From positions 178,658 to 242,657 of the forward strand of contig JAFQCM010000056.1 of NCBI GenBank assembly GCA_017399445.1: a stretch of 64,000 nucleotides of DNA. The letters run 5' to 3'. This DNA is from Lachnospiraceae bacterium (GTDB taxonomy: Bacteria > Bacillota > Clostridia > Lachnospirales > Lachnospiraceae). Below the pieces are notes generated by a model, which saw nothing but the letters and a program-made list of their open reading frames with translations, had not been told where the DNA came from and did no database searches. This document shows, piece by piece, positions 1 to 8,477 of the stretch. Positions within the stretch are counted from its first letter, which is position 1; every line of letters begins with the position of its first letter. Made by a program: the position numbers and the translations under genes.

Positions 1-1
1 T

Positions 2-1156
2 TTTCTTGTGGGAGATACTATAGTGACGGATGCCACTGTTTTAAAACCTGGTGTTGCAGAAAATAATTTAGAAGGAATTACTAAAGAAGTGCAGAAAGAG
101 TTAGAAACAATGGAGGGAATTGAGGAAGTTCATAATGTGTATTTTAATTTAAGTAGCTTTAAAATTAGTGATAATTCCAAAGAAAAATTTATGGAGTTTG
201 TAGAGGAAAATTCCCAATATCTTTCCAATTCAGATATAACAGAGGAATTTCAATTTGGAGAAGAAAATGTTATTTCAGTGGGCGGGGTGTATGGTGTAGA
301 CACTTGGGGAATGCAGCAGCTGGAATGTTACGAAGGAGAGTTTGATTGGGAGAAATTTAAAACAGGAAAATATTGTTTTGTTAACACATATGGAGCAAGG
401 TATGAACTGGAAGATCCAATGGATGGTAAGTTCTGTCAGATTGGAGATAAATTAACAATAGAACTTTGGGATGGTACTACAAAAGAATATGAAGTATTGG
501 GAATTGCTGGTGTGCCAAATGCCATGAGCAGCCGTTTCTCAACTATGCTGGGAATGGAAGTAATATTGCCGCAACAGGAGTATATAGCACTTGTGAATCC
601 AACCGGAGCTTTACTTAGTGTTTTAATTCAGGATGAAGCTGTTGGAGACTCTCTTGATAAGATTATGGAAAATTATACAGAACGAGTACATACAAATTTA
701 TCTGCTGTTTCAAAAACTACTTATGAAGGCGAGTTTAAAGACCTTGTAAATATGCTGGTGATTGTAGGAGGAGCTTTGAGTTTTGTACTTGCTTTGATTG
801 GAATACTAAATTTTGTGAATGCAATAGTCACAGGAATTTTAGCAAGAAAACAGGAACTTGCCATGATGGAAGCTGTGGGAATGACAGGAAAACAGATGAA
901 GTCCATGCTGGCATGGGAAGGAACTTTATATGCAGTATTCACTATGATAGTTTCTATGGTAGCAGGAGCACTTATTAATAATCTAGTGTTAGGGAATATG
1001 TTAAGTGATATGTGGTATTTCTCTAGTCACTTTACCATTGTGCCAATTCTTGCGTGTATGCCTGTACTGCTTTTGGCAGCATGTCTTATTCCTGTGATTG
1101 CATATGAAAATATGAAGCAGGAAAGTGTTGTGGTACGGTTAAGAGAAGTGGAGTAA
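2..1156 (+). CDS. FtsX-like ABC transporter permease, C-terminal part
   Basis: This is the 3' part of a gene that begins before the window: the frame is open to the left edge and no convincing start is present. The visible protein has an extracytoplasmic region of about 240 residues, then a hydrophobic segment near residues 247-275 followed by the charged turn ARKQELAMMEAVGMT, and two more membrane segments near 305-330 and 345-370. That charged turn and three-helix ending are typical of FtsX/MacB-type permeases. These proteins pair with an ABC ATPase and act in lipid or peptide export, antimicrobial peptide resistance or signalling. The ATPase is not in view. The substrate cannot be told. 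The family call is firm; the role is not. Confidence 0.85.
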   Translation, partial: FLVGDTIVTDATVLKPGVAENNLEGITKEVQKELETMEGIEEVHNVYFNLSSFKISDNSKEKFMEFVEENSQYLSNSDITEEFQFGEENVISVGGVYGVDTWGMQQLECYEGEFDWEKFKTGKYCFVNTYGARYELEDPMDGKFCQIGDKLTIELWDGTTKEYEVLGIAGVPNAMSSRFSTMLGMEVILPQQEYIALVNPTGALLSVLIQDEAVGDSLDKIMENYTERVHTNLSAVSKTTYEGEFKDLVNMLVIVGGALSFVLALIGILNFVNAIVTGILARKQELAMMEAVGMTGKQMKSMLAWEGTLYAVFTMIVSMVAGALINNLVLGNMLSDMWYFSSHFTIVPILACMPVLLLAACLIPVIAYENMKQESVVVRLREVE

Positions 1157-1271
1157 CTGGCATTTATTTGTAAAGGTAATCCGGATGGATAGACAAGGAA
1201 AATATGGAAACACTAATTGAGACTGAAAATGGAAAATTTCAAAAGAAACAAGGAAGGTTAGTGGTGACATC

Positions 1272-2711
1272 ATGGAATCCATCTGGAAAATCACAGCAAA
1301 AAAGCAAATAGAATCAAAGACATTAGATAGAATAGAAGCAGAAACTGTAGTAATTGGAGCAGGAATGGTAGGGGTTCTTACTGCATGGTTTCTGCAGCAA
1401 AATGGAAATGATGTAATCGTGCTGGAAGCCAATGAAGTAGGCAGCGGGCAGACAGGAAATACTACTGCAAAAATAACTTCCCAGCACAGACTAATTTATG
1501 ACAAATTAATTTGTAATCAGGGTATAGAATTTGCAGGGTTATATGCCAAGGCAAATGAAGAAGCCATAAAGCAATACAAAAAATTGATAGAGCGAGAGGC
1601 AATTTTATGTGATTTTGAAGAAAAATCATCTTACCTCTATACGAAAAAAGATCTACACAGCTTGATGAGGGAAGCGGAAGCAGCCCATAGTCTGGGAATT
1701 TCCGCTTCCCTTGTTACAGAAACAGAGCTACCTTTTTGGGTAGAGGGAGCTGTGTGTTTTGAAAATCAGGCACAATTTCATCCATTGAAATTTCTATATA
1801 CACTGGCAGAAAAGCTTTCTGTGTACGAACATACAAAGGTTTTAAAGGTAGAAGGAAACAACGTAGAAACAGAAAAAGGAAATATAAAAGCAGAAAATAT
1901 CATATTTGCCACCCATTACCCGTTTGTAATCAGACCAGGCTATTATTTTATGCGAATGCATCAGGAACGAAGTTACGCAATTGCGGTAGAAGGTGCACAG
2001 CAGTTTCAAGGGATGTATCTTGGTATAGATGAGGATGGAATTTCTTTTCGAAATTACCGGGAATTGATGATTATAGGCGGCGAAGGACACAGAACAGGAG
2101 AAAATCCTTTTGGTGGACAGTATGAAAAGTTATATGGAGAAGCAGTGAAACTTTGGAGTGGAATAAAGGAAAAAGCAAGGTGGTCAGCTCAGGATTGTTT
2201 CACGCTAGATGATATTCCTTATATTGGAACTTTTTCAAAAAGTACACCAAACTGGTATGTGGCAAGTGGATTTCAAAAATGGGGAATGACTGGTTCCATG
2301 GTAGCAGCAAGACTGCTAACAGATAAAATTTTAAAGGAACAAAACGAATACCAGAAATTGTTTTCCCCACAGAGAAAATTAGTATGTCAGGTAAAAAAGA
2401 ATTTTTTTTATGACAGCATGTATTCAGCAGTTCATTTAACTCAAAGGATTATCAAACCGGCAAAAGGTGAAATGGAAGATTTATTGCCAGGACATGGAGG
2501 TATTGTAAAATACCAGGGAAAAAAGCAAGGAGCGTACAAGTCAGAAACTGGAGAGATTTTTCTGGTAGATATTAAATGTCCTCACTTAGGATGTCAGCTG
2601 GAATGGAATTCCCAAGAGCATACATGGGACTGCCCGTGCCATGGTTCCCGGTTTGATTACCGGGGAAACCTGATAAATAATCCGGCACAGGAGGATATCG
2701 GAAAAAATTAA
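1272..2711 (+). CDS. FAD-dependent oxidoreductase with C-terminal Rieske [2Fe-2S] domain
   Basis: The 479-residue protein has a DAO-type FAD fold at the N-terminus, with the dinucleotide motif G29-x-G31-x-x-G34 and a following acidic residue that would bind ribose. It ends in a Rieske domain with CPHLGC at 436-441 and CPCHGS at 454-459, which supply the two Cys and two His cluster ligands. Such fusions occur in many anaerobes as soluble oxidoreductases of unknown substrate, often compared with glycerol-3-phosphate or amino-acid oxidases. The protein stops about 20 residues after the second Rieske motif, which is short for the domain. The SD AAGGAAGG lies about 14 nt before the ATG, longer than usual. 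The gene is convergent with the response regulator at 2708 and overlaps it by 4 bp. Confidence 0.88.
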   Translation: MESIWKITAKKQIESKTLDRIEAETVVIGAGMVGVLTAWFLQQNGNDVIVLEANEVGSGQTGNTTAKITSQHRLIYDKLICNQGIEFAGLYAKANEEAIKQYKKLIEREAILCDFEEKSSYLYTKKDLHSLMREAEAAHSLGISASLVTETELPFWVEGAVCFENQAQFHPLKFLYTLAEKLSVYEHTKVLKVEGNNVETEKGNIKAENIIFATHYPFVIRPGYYFMRMHQERSYAIAVEGAQQFQGMYLGIDEDGISFRNYRELMIIGGEGHRTGENPFGGQYEKLYGEAVKLWSGIKEKARWSAQDCFTLDDIPYIGTFSKSTPNWYVASGFQKWGMTGSMVAARLLTDKILKEQNEYQKLFSPQRKLVCQVKKNFFYDSMYSAVHLTQRIIKPAKGEMEDLLPGHGGIVKYQGKKQGAYKSETGEIFLVDIKCPHLGCQLEWNSQEHTWDCPCHGSRFDYRGNLINNPAQEDIGKN

Positions 2712-3427
2712 AAAGCTTGCTTTGTATGAATATCGAATTTCATATAAGCAGAAAGAAGTGAAGTCCATTTCCGGCGTGAGACAGAAAGTTTCACGCCGTT
2801 TTTTAATACTACTGTATGATTTTTAAAACTAGAAATCTGACCTAAATTTACCAGATATTTTTTGTGGCATCGGAAAAAGAGGTGGGGAGGAAGTGTATTT
2901 TCCCATTGCAGCAGGCTTTCATCACAATAATAGTTGTTATCATAAGTAAAAAGTTCACTTCCACCAGACTGAGCCTGAAAATATAAAATATCTTTTAAAA
3001 AAATTTTATGGGAAATGCCACTGCGGAAGAAAGATATTTGCGTTGCTATCTGCAATTCGTTTAGACAGTCATCCAAATATTCAAATAATTCATCCTCAAT
3101 AATAGGTTTGGTCATGAAACGGAAAGCCCGGACAATATAGCCTTCCTTATATCTGTGTGGATATCCGGTTAAAATCAGAATAAGAGCCTTAGGAAAATCC
3201 TGGTGAATTTTTTTAGACCAGAGTATTCCATCTTCTTCATTATTTTCAAATTCCAAATCCATAAATATTAAATCAAAAGGTTTTTCTTGCATATCAGAAT
3301 GAAGCAAAGAAGGCAAAGAGAAGTAAGAAGTTTCTATTTGCACATCTCTTTCTCTTTGATACTTGGCAAGCAAACGGTGTAGTTGTGCGGAAATATATTC
3401 CTGATCATCACATATAGCAATTCGCAT
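2708..3427 (-). CDS. LytTR-family response regulator
   Basis: The 239-residue protein has a receiver domain (about 1-120) with acidic residues D7 and D8 and the phospho-acceptor D57 in FMDLEF. A LytTR DNA-binding domain fills about 130-235. This is the AgrA/VirR architecture, in which phosphorylation promotes binding to paired direct repeats upstream of target promoters. The GHKL kinase gene at 3474-4670 lies just upstream on the same strand and is the obvious partner. Candidate binding repeats lie upstream of the divergent chemoreceptor gene (4757-4786). The 3' end overlaps the convergent oxidoreductase gene by 4 bp and contains that gene's terminator on the other strand. Confidence 0.92.
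   Translation of the reverse strand: MRIAICDDQEYISAQLHRLLAKYQRERDVQIETSYFSLPSLLHSDMQEKPFDLIFMDLEFENNEEDGILWSKKIHQDFPKALILILTGYPHRYKEGYIVRAFRFMTKPIIEDELFEYLDDCLNELQIATQISFFRSGISHKIFLKDILYFQAQSGGSELFTYDNNYYCDESLLQWENTLPPHLFFRCHKKYLVNLGQISSFKNHTVVLKNGVKLSVSRRKWTSLLSAYMKFDIHTKQAF
2773..2804 (+). terminator. Rho-independent terminator of the FAD/Rieske gene, inside the facing response-regulator gene
   Basis: The arms GGCGTGA and TCACGCC form a stem followed by GTTTTTT on the + strand. The hairpin lies within the last codons of the response-regulator gene on the other strand, so both strands of this stretch are in use. Confidence 0.8.
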
Positions 3428-3473
3428 AAGTTTCCTCCATAAATATATTACAATTAAAAATAGGTAAATGCAG

Positions 3474-4670
3474 TTAAATTGGCAGATAAATAGTGGTAGT
3501 AATCATATTTTCCGAGCTTATTTGTTCAAAATTCCCCTGATATTTGGAAACAATTCCTTTTATTTTATCAACTCCAAAACCATGATTTCGGTCTAGTTTT
3601 TTAAGCCAGGAAGATTCTAAGTCAGGAGGTGTAAAGTGGTTTGTGACAGTAATTGAAAAATAGTGTTGCCCGGATTTGAAATGAATAGACAATTCAGGTT
3701 CTTTCAATTGGCAATCATTTACTGCTGTAATAGCATTAGAAAGCAGATTGGAAAACAAGGTACATAAATCGATAGAAGACAATTGATTCATTTCTGGGAG
3801 GCTTCCATAAACTGTAATTTTTACATTAGAATGACAGCTGTGGGCTAAGTTGTAGTTTAAGATAGAATCCACAATAATATTTCCAGAAAAATAAAGTTTT
3901 TCCTGAAAAGAAAAGTCTTCCTTTAAATTTTGAAAATAAGTTAAGCAATCATCTGATTGATTATTAGAAAGCAGATTTTGCATTACAACAAAATGATTTT
4001 TTATATCATGGCGGAATTTTCGAAGTTCCTTATCCATTAAATCAGTATGCTGATAGTATTCTAACTGTCTTTCTAATAGAAATTGGTTTTCTTCCTCATC
4101 CATTTGTGCCTGTAATAGAAAGTGCTGTACAAAGTAGGTAATAAAAAGAAGGCAGATAACGGTCAAGCACATAACAACAAAATGATAAAAAAATTCTTCA
4201 TCATATATGATAGTGTCAAGTGGAAGAACTTGAGCTGGATGGAGTATATGTCCAATTAACAAAAAAATAAAATAACCAACAATGTGTAAAACCAACATTT
4301 TGATATCAAAGAAAAACATAACAAGAACCAGAAAAATATAGGTACAAATCCACATATAAGTGGTAGGAAATAAGTGCAGGATAAAATTGTATTGAACAAA
4401 GAGAACCAAAGTAACATAAACCTTTAATAGGAATAAATGCCTGGGAATAAAGGTATTATCATAACTGCTTTTGAAAACAATTATTAGGGAAATAAGGAGA
4501 TATACCAGTTGACTTACGTCAAAATAGAAAACTCCTAAAATTGGAGTATCAGGAAAACTTCCTAATAATTTTCTTGCAGTATAGTAAATGGCAGCACACA
4601 TACAGGTGCATGGAATGACTAAAAGCACATATATATAGGACTTTTCCCAGTATTTTCGAATGATATTCAT
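3474..4670 (-). CDS. AgrC-like GHKL sensor histidine kinase
   Basis: I start this gene at 4670 because AGGAAGGAG lies 10 nt upstream; a longer reading frame lacks a site. The product is 398 residues. The first 190 or so form about six membrane segments. A short linker and coiled coil lead to the H-box FRHDIKNH near residue 220, followed by an N-box (NLLSNAITAVND) and a glycine-rich ATP lid (GFGVDKIKGI), as in AgrC/ComD-type kinases that sense peptides. It forms a two-component pair with the LytTR regulator 46 bp downstream. The membrane part resembles that of the divergent chemoreceptor; both have QYNFIL, a PT motif and F-DIKM at matching places. No peptide precursor gene was found nearby. 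Confidence 0.9.
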   Translation of the reverse strand: MNIIRKYWEKSYIYVLLVIPCTCMCAAIYYTARKLLGSFPDTPILGVFYFDVSQLVYLLISLIIVFKSSYDNTFIPRHLFLLKVYVTLVLFVQYNFILHLFPTTYMWICTYIFLVLVMFFFDIKMLVLHIVGYFIFLLIGHILHPAQVLPLDTIIYDEEFFYHFVVMCLTVICLLFITYFVQHFLLQAQMDEEENQFLLERQLEYYQHTDLMDKELRKFRHDIKNHFVVMQNLLSNNQSDDCLTYFQNLKEDFSFQEKLYFSGNIIVDSILNYNLAHSCHSNVKITVYGSLPEMNQLSSIDLCTLFSNLLSNAITAVNDCQLKEPELSIHFKSGQHYFSITVTNHFTPPDLESSWLKKLDRNHGFGVDKIKGIVSKYQGNFEQISSENMITTTIYLPI

Positions 4671-4756
4671 AGCTACAACACTCCTTCCTTTCATCGTTTT
4701 CTTTATTATTTCATAGGTAGCTATTTTTTGCAACAATAGGACAAAAACTACAAACT

Positions 4757-4786
4757 TCCGTTTAATATGGTAAAACGACCGTTAAA
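4757..4786 (+). promoter_or_regulatory. Candidate LytTR binding direct repeats
   Basis: TCCGTTTAA (4757-4765) and ACCGTTAAA (4778-4786) are direct repeats exactly 21 bp apart, which is the two-helical-turn spacing used by AgrA/LytTR regulators. They sit in the divergent region between kinase and chemoreceptor, upstream of a TATAAT at 4821-4826 that has a poor -35 element. Assignment to the neighbouring regulator is inference. Confidence 0.45.
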
Positions 4787-4820
4787 GAGTCTAACTGTTA
4801 AAAATAAGTTGGGACAATTG

Positions 4821-4826
4821 TATAAT
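4821..4826 (+). promoter_or_regulatory. -10 element for the chemoreceptor gene
   Basis: A perfect TATAAT lies 34 bp before the start codon. The hexamer 17 bp upstream is TTAAAA, a weak -35, which would suit activator-dependent transcription through the repeats just upstream. Confidence 0.45.
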
Positions 4827-4859
4827 AGAAACAGTAAAACAAGTGGGAGGTATTGGCTT

Positions 4860-6410
4860 ATGGGTAAAAACAAACAAAATGAAATTAGTGTAATAGATAT
4901 GTATATGACGAGAGTTTATGTATGGATTATGATGCTTGTTACAGGTGCTGTTACATGTGCAGGAGTATCTTTTGCAGCATTAAAGATATTAGGCTATTAT
5001 CCTGAAGTACCCTGGGCAGGGTTGATAACTTTTGTAGGCACAGATGTCCTTTACGTTATTGTTGGGATTATTTTGATTAAAAAGGCAGTTGTAAACGGAA
5101 AACTTCGGGATGGAATGTTAAGAATTGGAAAATTATATATTACCATTATTTTGGTTATACAATATAACTTTATTTTATACCTGATTCCAACAAGAGAATT
5201 TTGGGGATATAGCTTCTTCTTTCTAATTTTAACAGCATTTTTTCTGGATATAAAAATGACTACCATATTGTCTGTTGTATTTTCAGGTTCTTACATAGTA
5301 TTTCTTTTCTTTCACTGGAAGGATGGCTTGCCAGTTCAGGACAGTTTATTTGGAGCAGAGGTTTACTTAAGGACAGTAGGATTTATTTTGTCCATGTTTA
5401 GTATTGATTTATTAACCTACTTTACAGGAGCGTTTTTAGCAAATGCCAAAAGAGACGATTTGGAAAAGAAATCAAATCAGGCACAAAATGTACTTGTGAC
5501 GGCAGCAGAGATTGGGGAATCATTAAAAAGTACCAGTGCAAGAGTGTTAGAAACTACGGAAGGTCAAAGTGGTGCTACAGAAGAGTTGGCGGCTATTACG
5601 GAAGAATTATCAGATATGAGTCAAAATCTTCTGGTGCATTCTCAGGAAAATACAGGTCATCTGAAAGATTTAAATAAGATGAGTGAAAATGTGTCTGAAA
5701 GAATAGCACAAATGAGTCAAATGTCAAAACAGTTGGTAACATTATCTGGTGAAAATGAGGCAGCCATTAATCATTTAATGGATGGAAGTAAAGTAGTGGC
5801 AAGTGCAAATCAGGGTACTTTAGAAGCAACAGAAAAACTATTGGAGGGAACCAAACAGGTAGCTACTACATTGGATATTATTGACCAGATTGCTTCTTCT
5901 ACAAATTTACTTGCGTTAAATGCTTCTATTGAAGCAGCAAGAGCTGGGGAAGCTGGAAGAGGATTTGCAGTAGTAGCAGGTGAGATAGGAACTCTTGCAA
6001 ATAATACACAGTCATCCCTAAAAGAAATTAGTGTATTGATGAATAGTTTAACGCAAAACGTAGATTTGGTATCACTGTCTATTCATTCCAGCTCTGATAA
6101 GTTAAATGAACAAAATGAAGTTATGGCAGAAACTGTTGGAAAGGTAAAACATATGATTGAAGTGCTGTATGAATGTTTGGATTCTATGGATATAATTTAT
6201 CAAGAGAATGTACAGCAGAAAGAATTGGTAGAGTTGACTTATGAATATAATAACAAAATGCAAAACCAGATTGAAAATCAAGATAAGCGATTTGGAGAAA
6301 TATCAAAAGTAGTATCTAATAATGCACGGGAGATTGAAGGTCTTGCATCGCAGGTAGATGAACTGAATCGCATTGTAAATCAGTTGACAAACTTATTGGA
6401 AAATAAATAA
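4860..6410 (+). CDS. Methyl-accepting chemotaxis protein with polytopic membrane sensor
   Basis: I choose the ATG at 4860 because GGGAGG lies 9 nt upstream; the frame extends a further 31 codons without a site. The product is 516 residues. About 200 N-terminal residues contain roughly six membrane helices and no large extracellular loop. There is no recognisable HAMP domain. A long cytoplasmic coiled-coil signalling domain follows, with the highly conserved hairpin tip near residues 340-375 ([20 protein letters not shown], then GFAVVAGEI). That tip is the CheA/CheW contact region. The membrane part matches the adjacent kinase, so both probably sense the same type of signal. No other chemotaxis or flagellar gene is in the window. 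Confidence 0.92.
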   Translation: MGKNKQNEISVIDMYMTRVYVWIMMLVTGAVTCAGVSFAALKILGYYPEVPWAGLITFVGTDVLYVIVGIILIKKAVVNGKLRDGMLRIGKLYITIILVIQYNFILYLIPTREFWGYSFFFLILTAFFLDIKMTTILSVVFSGSYIVFLFFHWKDGLPVQDSLFGAEVYLRTVGFILSMFSIDLLTYFTGAFLANAKRDDLEKKSNQAQNVLVTAAEIGESLKSTSARVLETTEGQSGATEELAAITEELSDMSQNLLVHSQENTGHLKDLNKMSENVSERIAQMSQMSKQLVTLSGENEAAINHLMDGSKVVASANQGTLEATEKLLEGTKQVATTLDIIDQIASSTNLLALNASIEAARAGEAGRGFAVVAGEIGTLANNTQSSLKEISVLMNSLTQNVDLVSLSIHSSSDKLNEQNEVMAETVGKVKHMIEVLYECLDSMDIIYQENVQQKELVELTYEYNNKMQNQIENQDKRFGEISKVVSNNAREIEGLASQVDELNRIVNQLTNLLENK

Positions 6411-6469
6411 AATGACAAAATCCAACAAAACCAAAAGAATTTTGTGAAAATAAAATTAAAAATTAGGTA

Positions 6470-6498
6470 TTGCATGAAAATAAGTTTTGTGTTAGAAT
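6470..6498 (+). promoter_or_regulatory. Sigma-A-type promoter upstream of amtB
   Basis: TTGCAT (6470-6475), a 17-bp spacer and TAGAAT (6493-6498) form a good vegetative promoter in the gap between the chemoreceptor gene and amtB. It lies before the terminator-like hairpin at 6513-6558, so transcripts starting here must pass that hairpin to reach amtB. Confidence 0.6.
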
Positions 6499-6512
6499 TA
6501 CATTCAGACAAA

Positions 6513-6558
6513 GGAGTCTAGAAAAATCTCAAGGGATTTTCTAGGCTCCTTTTCTTTT
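6513..6558 (+). terminator. Terminator or attenuator hairpin in the amtB leader
   Basis: GGAGTCTAGAAAA pairs with TTTTCTAGGCTCC, with an inner ATC/GAT stem, a single bulged A and a six-base loop, followed by TTTTCTTTT. The structure is a strong intrinsic terminator. It may end chemoreceptor transcription, attenuate amtB transcription, or both. Confidence 0.75.
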
Positions 6559-6609
6559 GCGCGTAAAAGAAATGTAAACAAATATGTCAATGATATGGAG
6601 GATGAAATT

Positions 6610-7848
6610 ATGAATAGTGGTGATATTGGATTTATGCTGATTTGTACAGCATTTGTATTTTTAATGACACCTGGTCTTGCTTTCTTTTACGGTGGTTTAG
6701 TTCGCCGAAAAAACGTGGTTAACACTATGATGGCATGTGTTTCTATTATGGGATTATCCGTAGTAATGTGGTGTCTGTTTGGATATTCTTTGGCATTTGG
6801 TGGAAATCATTTTGGAGTGATTGGCGATTTCCGTTTTCTTGGTTTAAATGGAGTGGGAATGGAGGCTGGTCCTTATGCAGATACTATTCCACACTTTGTA
6901 TTTGCGGCATTCCAGATGATGTTTGCGATGATTACTCCGGCTTTAATTACGGGTGCAGTGGTAGGGCGTATGCGTTTTAAAGCACTGTTTCCATTTATTG
7001 CACTTTGGTCTTTGATTGTATATTATCCAATGGCCCATATGGTTTGGGGTGAAGGTGGATTTTTAGCAGAAATTGGTTCTGTGGATTTTGCTGGTGGAAA
7101 TGTAGTACATATCAGTTCTGGTGCCAGCGCATTACTTTTAGCTTTTATACTTGGAAAAAGAAAAGGATTTGAAAGTTCTTCCTATCGTATACATAATATT
7201 CCTTTTGTTGTCCTTGGAGCTTCTCTTTTATGGTTTGGATGGTTTGGATTTAATGCAGGAAGTGCATTGGCTGCAGATGGCCTGGCAGCACATGCATTTA
7301 TGACATCTGCAATTTCAGCAGCAACAGCCTTAGTTGTATGGATGTTAATTGATGTAATTAAAGAAGGGAAACCAACTTTAGTGGGTGCTTCTACCGGCTT
7401 AGTAGTAGGTTTGGTAGCAATTACTCCGGGTGCAGGCTTTGTTCCAATCTGGTCTTCCTTTATTATCGGAGGATTAGTTAGCCCGATTTGTTACTTTACA
7501 ATGTCATTTATCAAAGGTAAATTGAAAATTGACGATTCCTTAGATGCATTTGGATGTCATGGTATTGGTGGTATCTGGGGCGGTATTGCAACAGGTATTT
7601 TCGCTCAGTCTTCTATTAATGATGTAGCAAGATGGGATGGACTTATCTTTGGAGATTACCAATTATTTGTAGCACAGATTATTGGGGTAGTGGTTTCTAT
7701 TGTAGTAGCATTGGCAGGAACTATAATCTGCGTTGGTATTGTGAAACTCTTTACTCATCTTCGTGTGGAAGACAAAGCCGAAAAAATCGGTTTGGATATT
7801 TCTGAACATGGTGAGAATGCATACCCTTCATTTAATGGTTGGGATTAA
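6610..7848 (+). CDS. amtB: Ammonium transporter, AmtB family
   Basis: The ATG at 6610 has GGAGG 8 nt upstream; an in-frame ATG 15 bp earlier overlaps that site and is less likely. The 412-residue, 11-helix protein carries Amt signatures: FYGGLVRRKN near the N-terminus, the twin pore histidines H167 (VVHISSG) and H317 (GCHGIGGIWGG), and the short C-terminal cytoplasmic tail that contacts PII. It conducts ammonium/ammonia across the cytoplasmic membrane as a trimer. The PII gene starts 17 bp downstream, the classical amtB-glnB/K pair that lets PII shut the channel when nitrogen is plentiful. Expression is probably nitrogen controlled, perhaps through the leader hairpin. Confidence 0.96.
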   Translation: MNSGDIGFMLICTAFVFLMTPGLAFFYGGLVRRKNVVNTMMACVSIMGLSVVMWCLFGYSLAFGGNHFGVIGDFRFLGLNGVGMEAGPYADTIPHFVFAAFQMMFAMITPALITGAVVGRMRFKALFPFIALWSLIVYYPMAHMVWGEGGFLAEIGSVDFAGGNVVHISSGASALLLAFILGKRKGFESSSYRIHNIPFVVLGASLLWFGWFGFNAGSALAADGLAAHAFMTSAISAATALVVWMLIDVIKEGKPTLVGASTGLVVGLVAITPGAGFVPIWSSFIIGGLVSPICYFTMSFIKGKLKIDDSLDAFGCHGIGGIWGGIATGIFAQSSINDVARWDGLIFGDYQLFVAQIIGVVVSIVVALAGTIICVGIVKLFTHLRVEDKAEKIGLDISEHGENAYPSFNGWD

Positions 7849-7865
7849 TTAGGAGGATATAGATT

Positions 7866-8222
7866 ATGATTATTAAAATAGAAGCAATTGTACGCGAAGA
7901 GAAAATGGAAGATGTAAAAGAGGCACTGAATGGAATTGGTGTCAATGGTATTACAGTTTCACAGGTCATTGGATGTGGAACCCAGAGAGGATATACAGAA
8001 GTGGTCCGTGGTACGGAAATTGACATTATGATGCAGCCGAAGGTAAAGTTTGAAATTGTAGTATCTTCGGAAGAATGGGAAGAAAAAGTAATTAAAACCG
8101 TTCGGGAATCTGCCTATACCGGAGAAGTTGGTGATGGGAAAATCTTTAGTTATGAAATTCGAAATGCGGTGAAGATTCGAACTAATGAAACTGGGTATGA
8201 TGCGGTGCAAGGGACAATTTAA
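7866..8222 (+). CDS. glnB: Nitrogen regulatory protein P-II
   Basis: The 118-residue product has the PII fold: an N-terminal MIIKIEAIVRE strand, a T-loop around residues 36-55 (GTQRGYTEVVRGTEID), a B-loop near TGEVGDGKI and a C-loop near VKIRTNETG. PII trimers bind ATP/ADP and 2-oxoglutarate and regulate partner proteins. The genetic link to amtB makes the transporter the likely target. The position of the uridylylated tyrosine of enterobacterial PII (Y51) is V47 here, though Y43 is nearby, so regulation is probably by ligand binding alone. AGGAGG lies 9 nt before the ATG. The symbol could equally be glnK. Confidence 0.94.
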   Translation: MIIKIEAIVREEKMEDVKEALNGIGVNGITVSQVIGCGTQRGYTEVVRGTEIDIMMQPKVKFEIVVSSEEWEEKVIKTVRESAYTGEVGDGKIFSYEIRNAVKIRTNETGYDAVQGTI

Positions 8223-8240
8223 AATTAATAGGTAAATTTT

Positions 8241-8284
8241 GGAACCGGGTTTTTGGAGAAATTCAGAAAACCGGTTCTCTTTTT
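8241..8284 (+). terminator. Terminator of amtB-glnB
   Basis: GAACCGG plus TTTT pairs with AAAA plus CCGGTTC across an 11-nt loop, with one bulged G, and runs into CTCTTTTT. It ends the amtB-glnB operon. Confidence 0.8.
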
Positions 8285-8318
8285 GTGGTATAATTGAATT
8301 TATTGGACTATTGGACAT

Positions 8319-8376
8319 ACTGCTGCCACTTCCCGGTAGGGTATGGAGACTACTAGGGAGAGGGAAGGGTAGCAGT
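8319..8376 (+). other. Candidate structured RNA element upstream of hydE
   Basis: ACTGCTGCCACTTCCC (8319-8334) pairs with GGGAAGGGTAGCAGT (8362-8376), allowing one wobble and one bulge. An inner GTAG/CTAC pair lies at 8336-8339 and 8350-8353. There is no T-run after it, so it is not an ordinary terminator. A TATAAT at 8289-8294 lies just upstream, with no good -35. No known riboswitch class was recognised. Confidence 0.4.
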
Positions 8377-8477
8377 TGATTAGGGGAGGACAGGAGAGTT
8401 GAAATTATTAAGAGAGAAAATAATTTAGATAATATTGAAAGTGTAATATGGATTTTGGAGTGGAAGGAGAGAATGAA

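Noticed and set aside
4781..4826. Sigma-28 promoter for the chemoreceptor
   Set aside because: No TAAA-N15-GCCGATAA-like pair is present; the TATAAT with upstream direct repeats fits better.
6513..6558. ANTAR antitermination target in the amtB leader
   Set aside because: Only one hairpin is present before the gene, and its loop does not have the A1/G4 pattern expected for ANTAR RNA.
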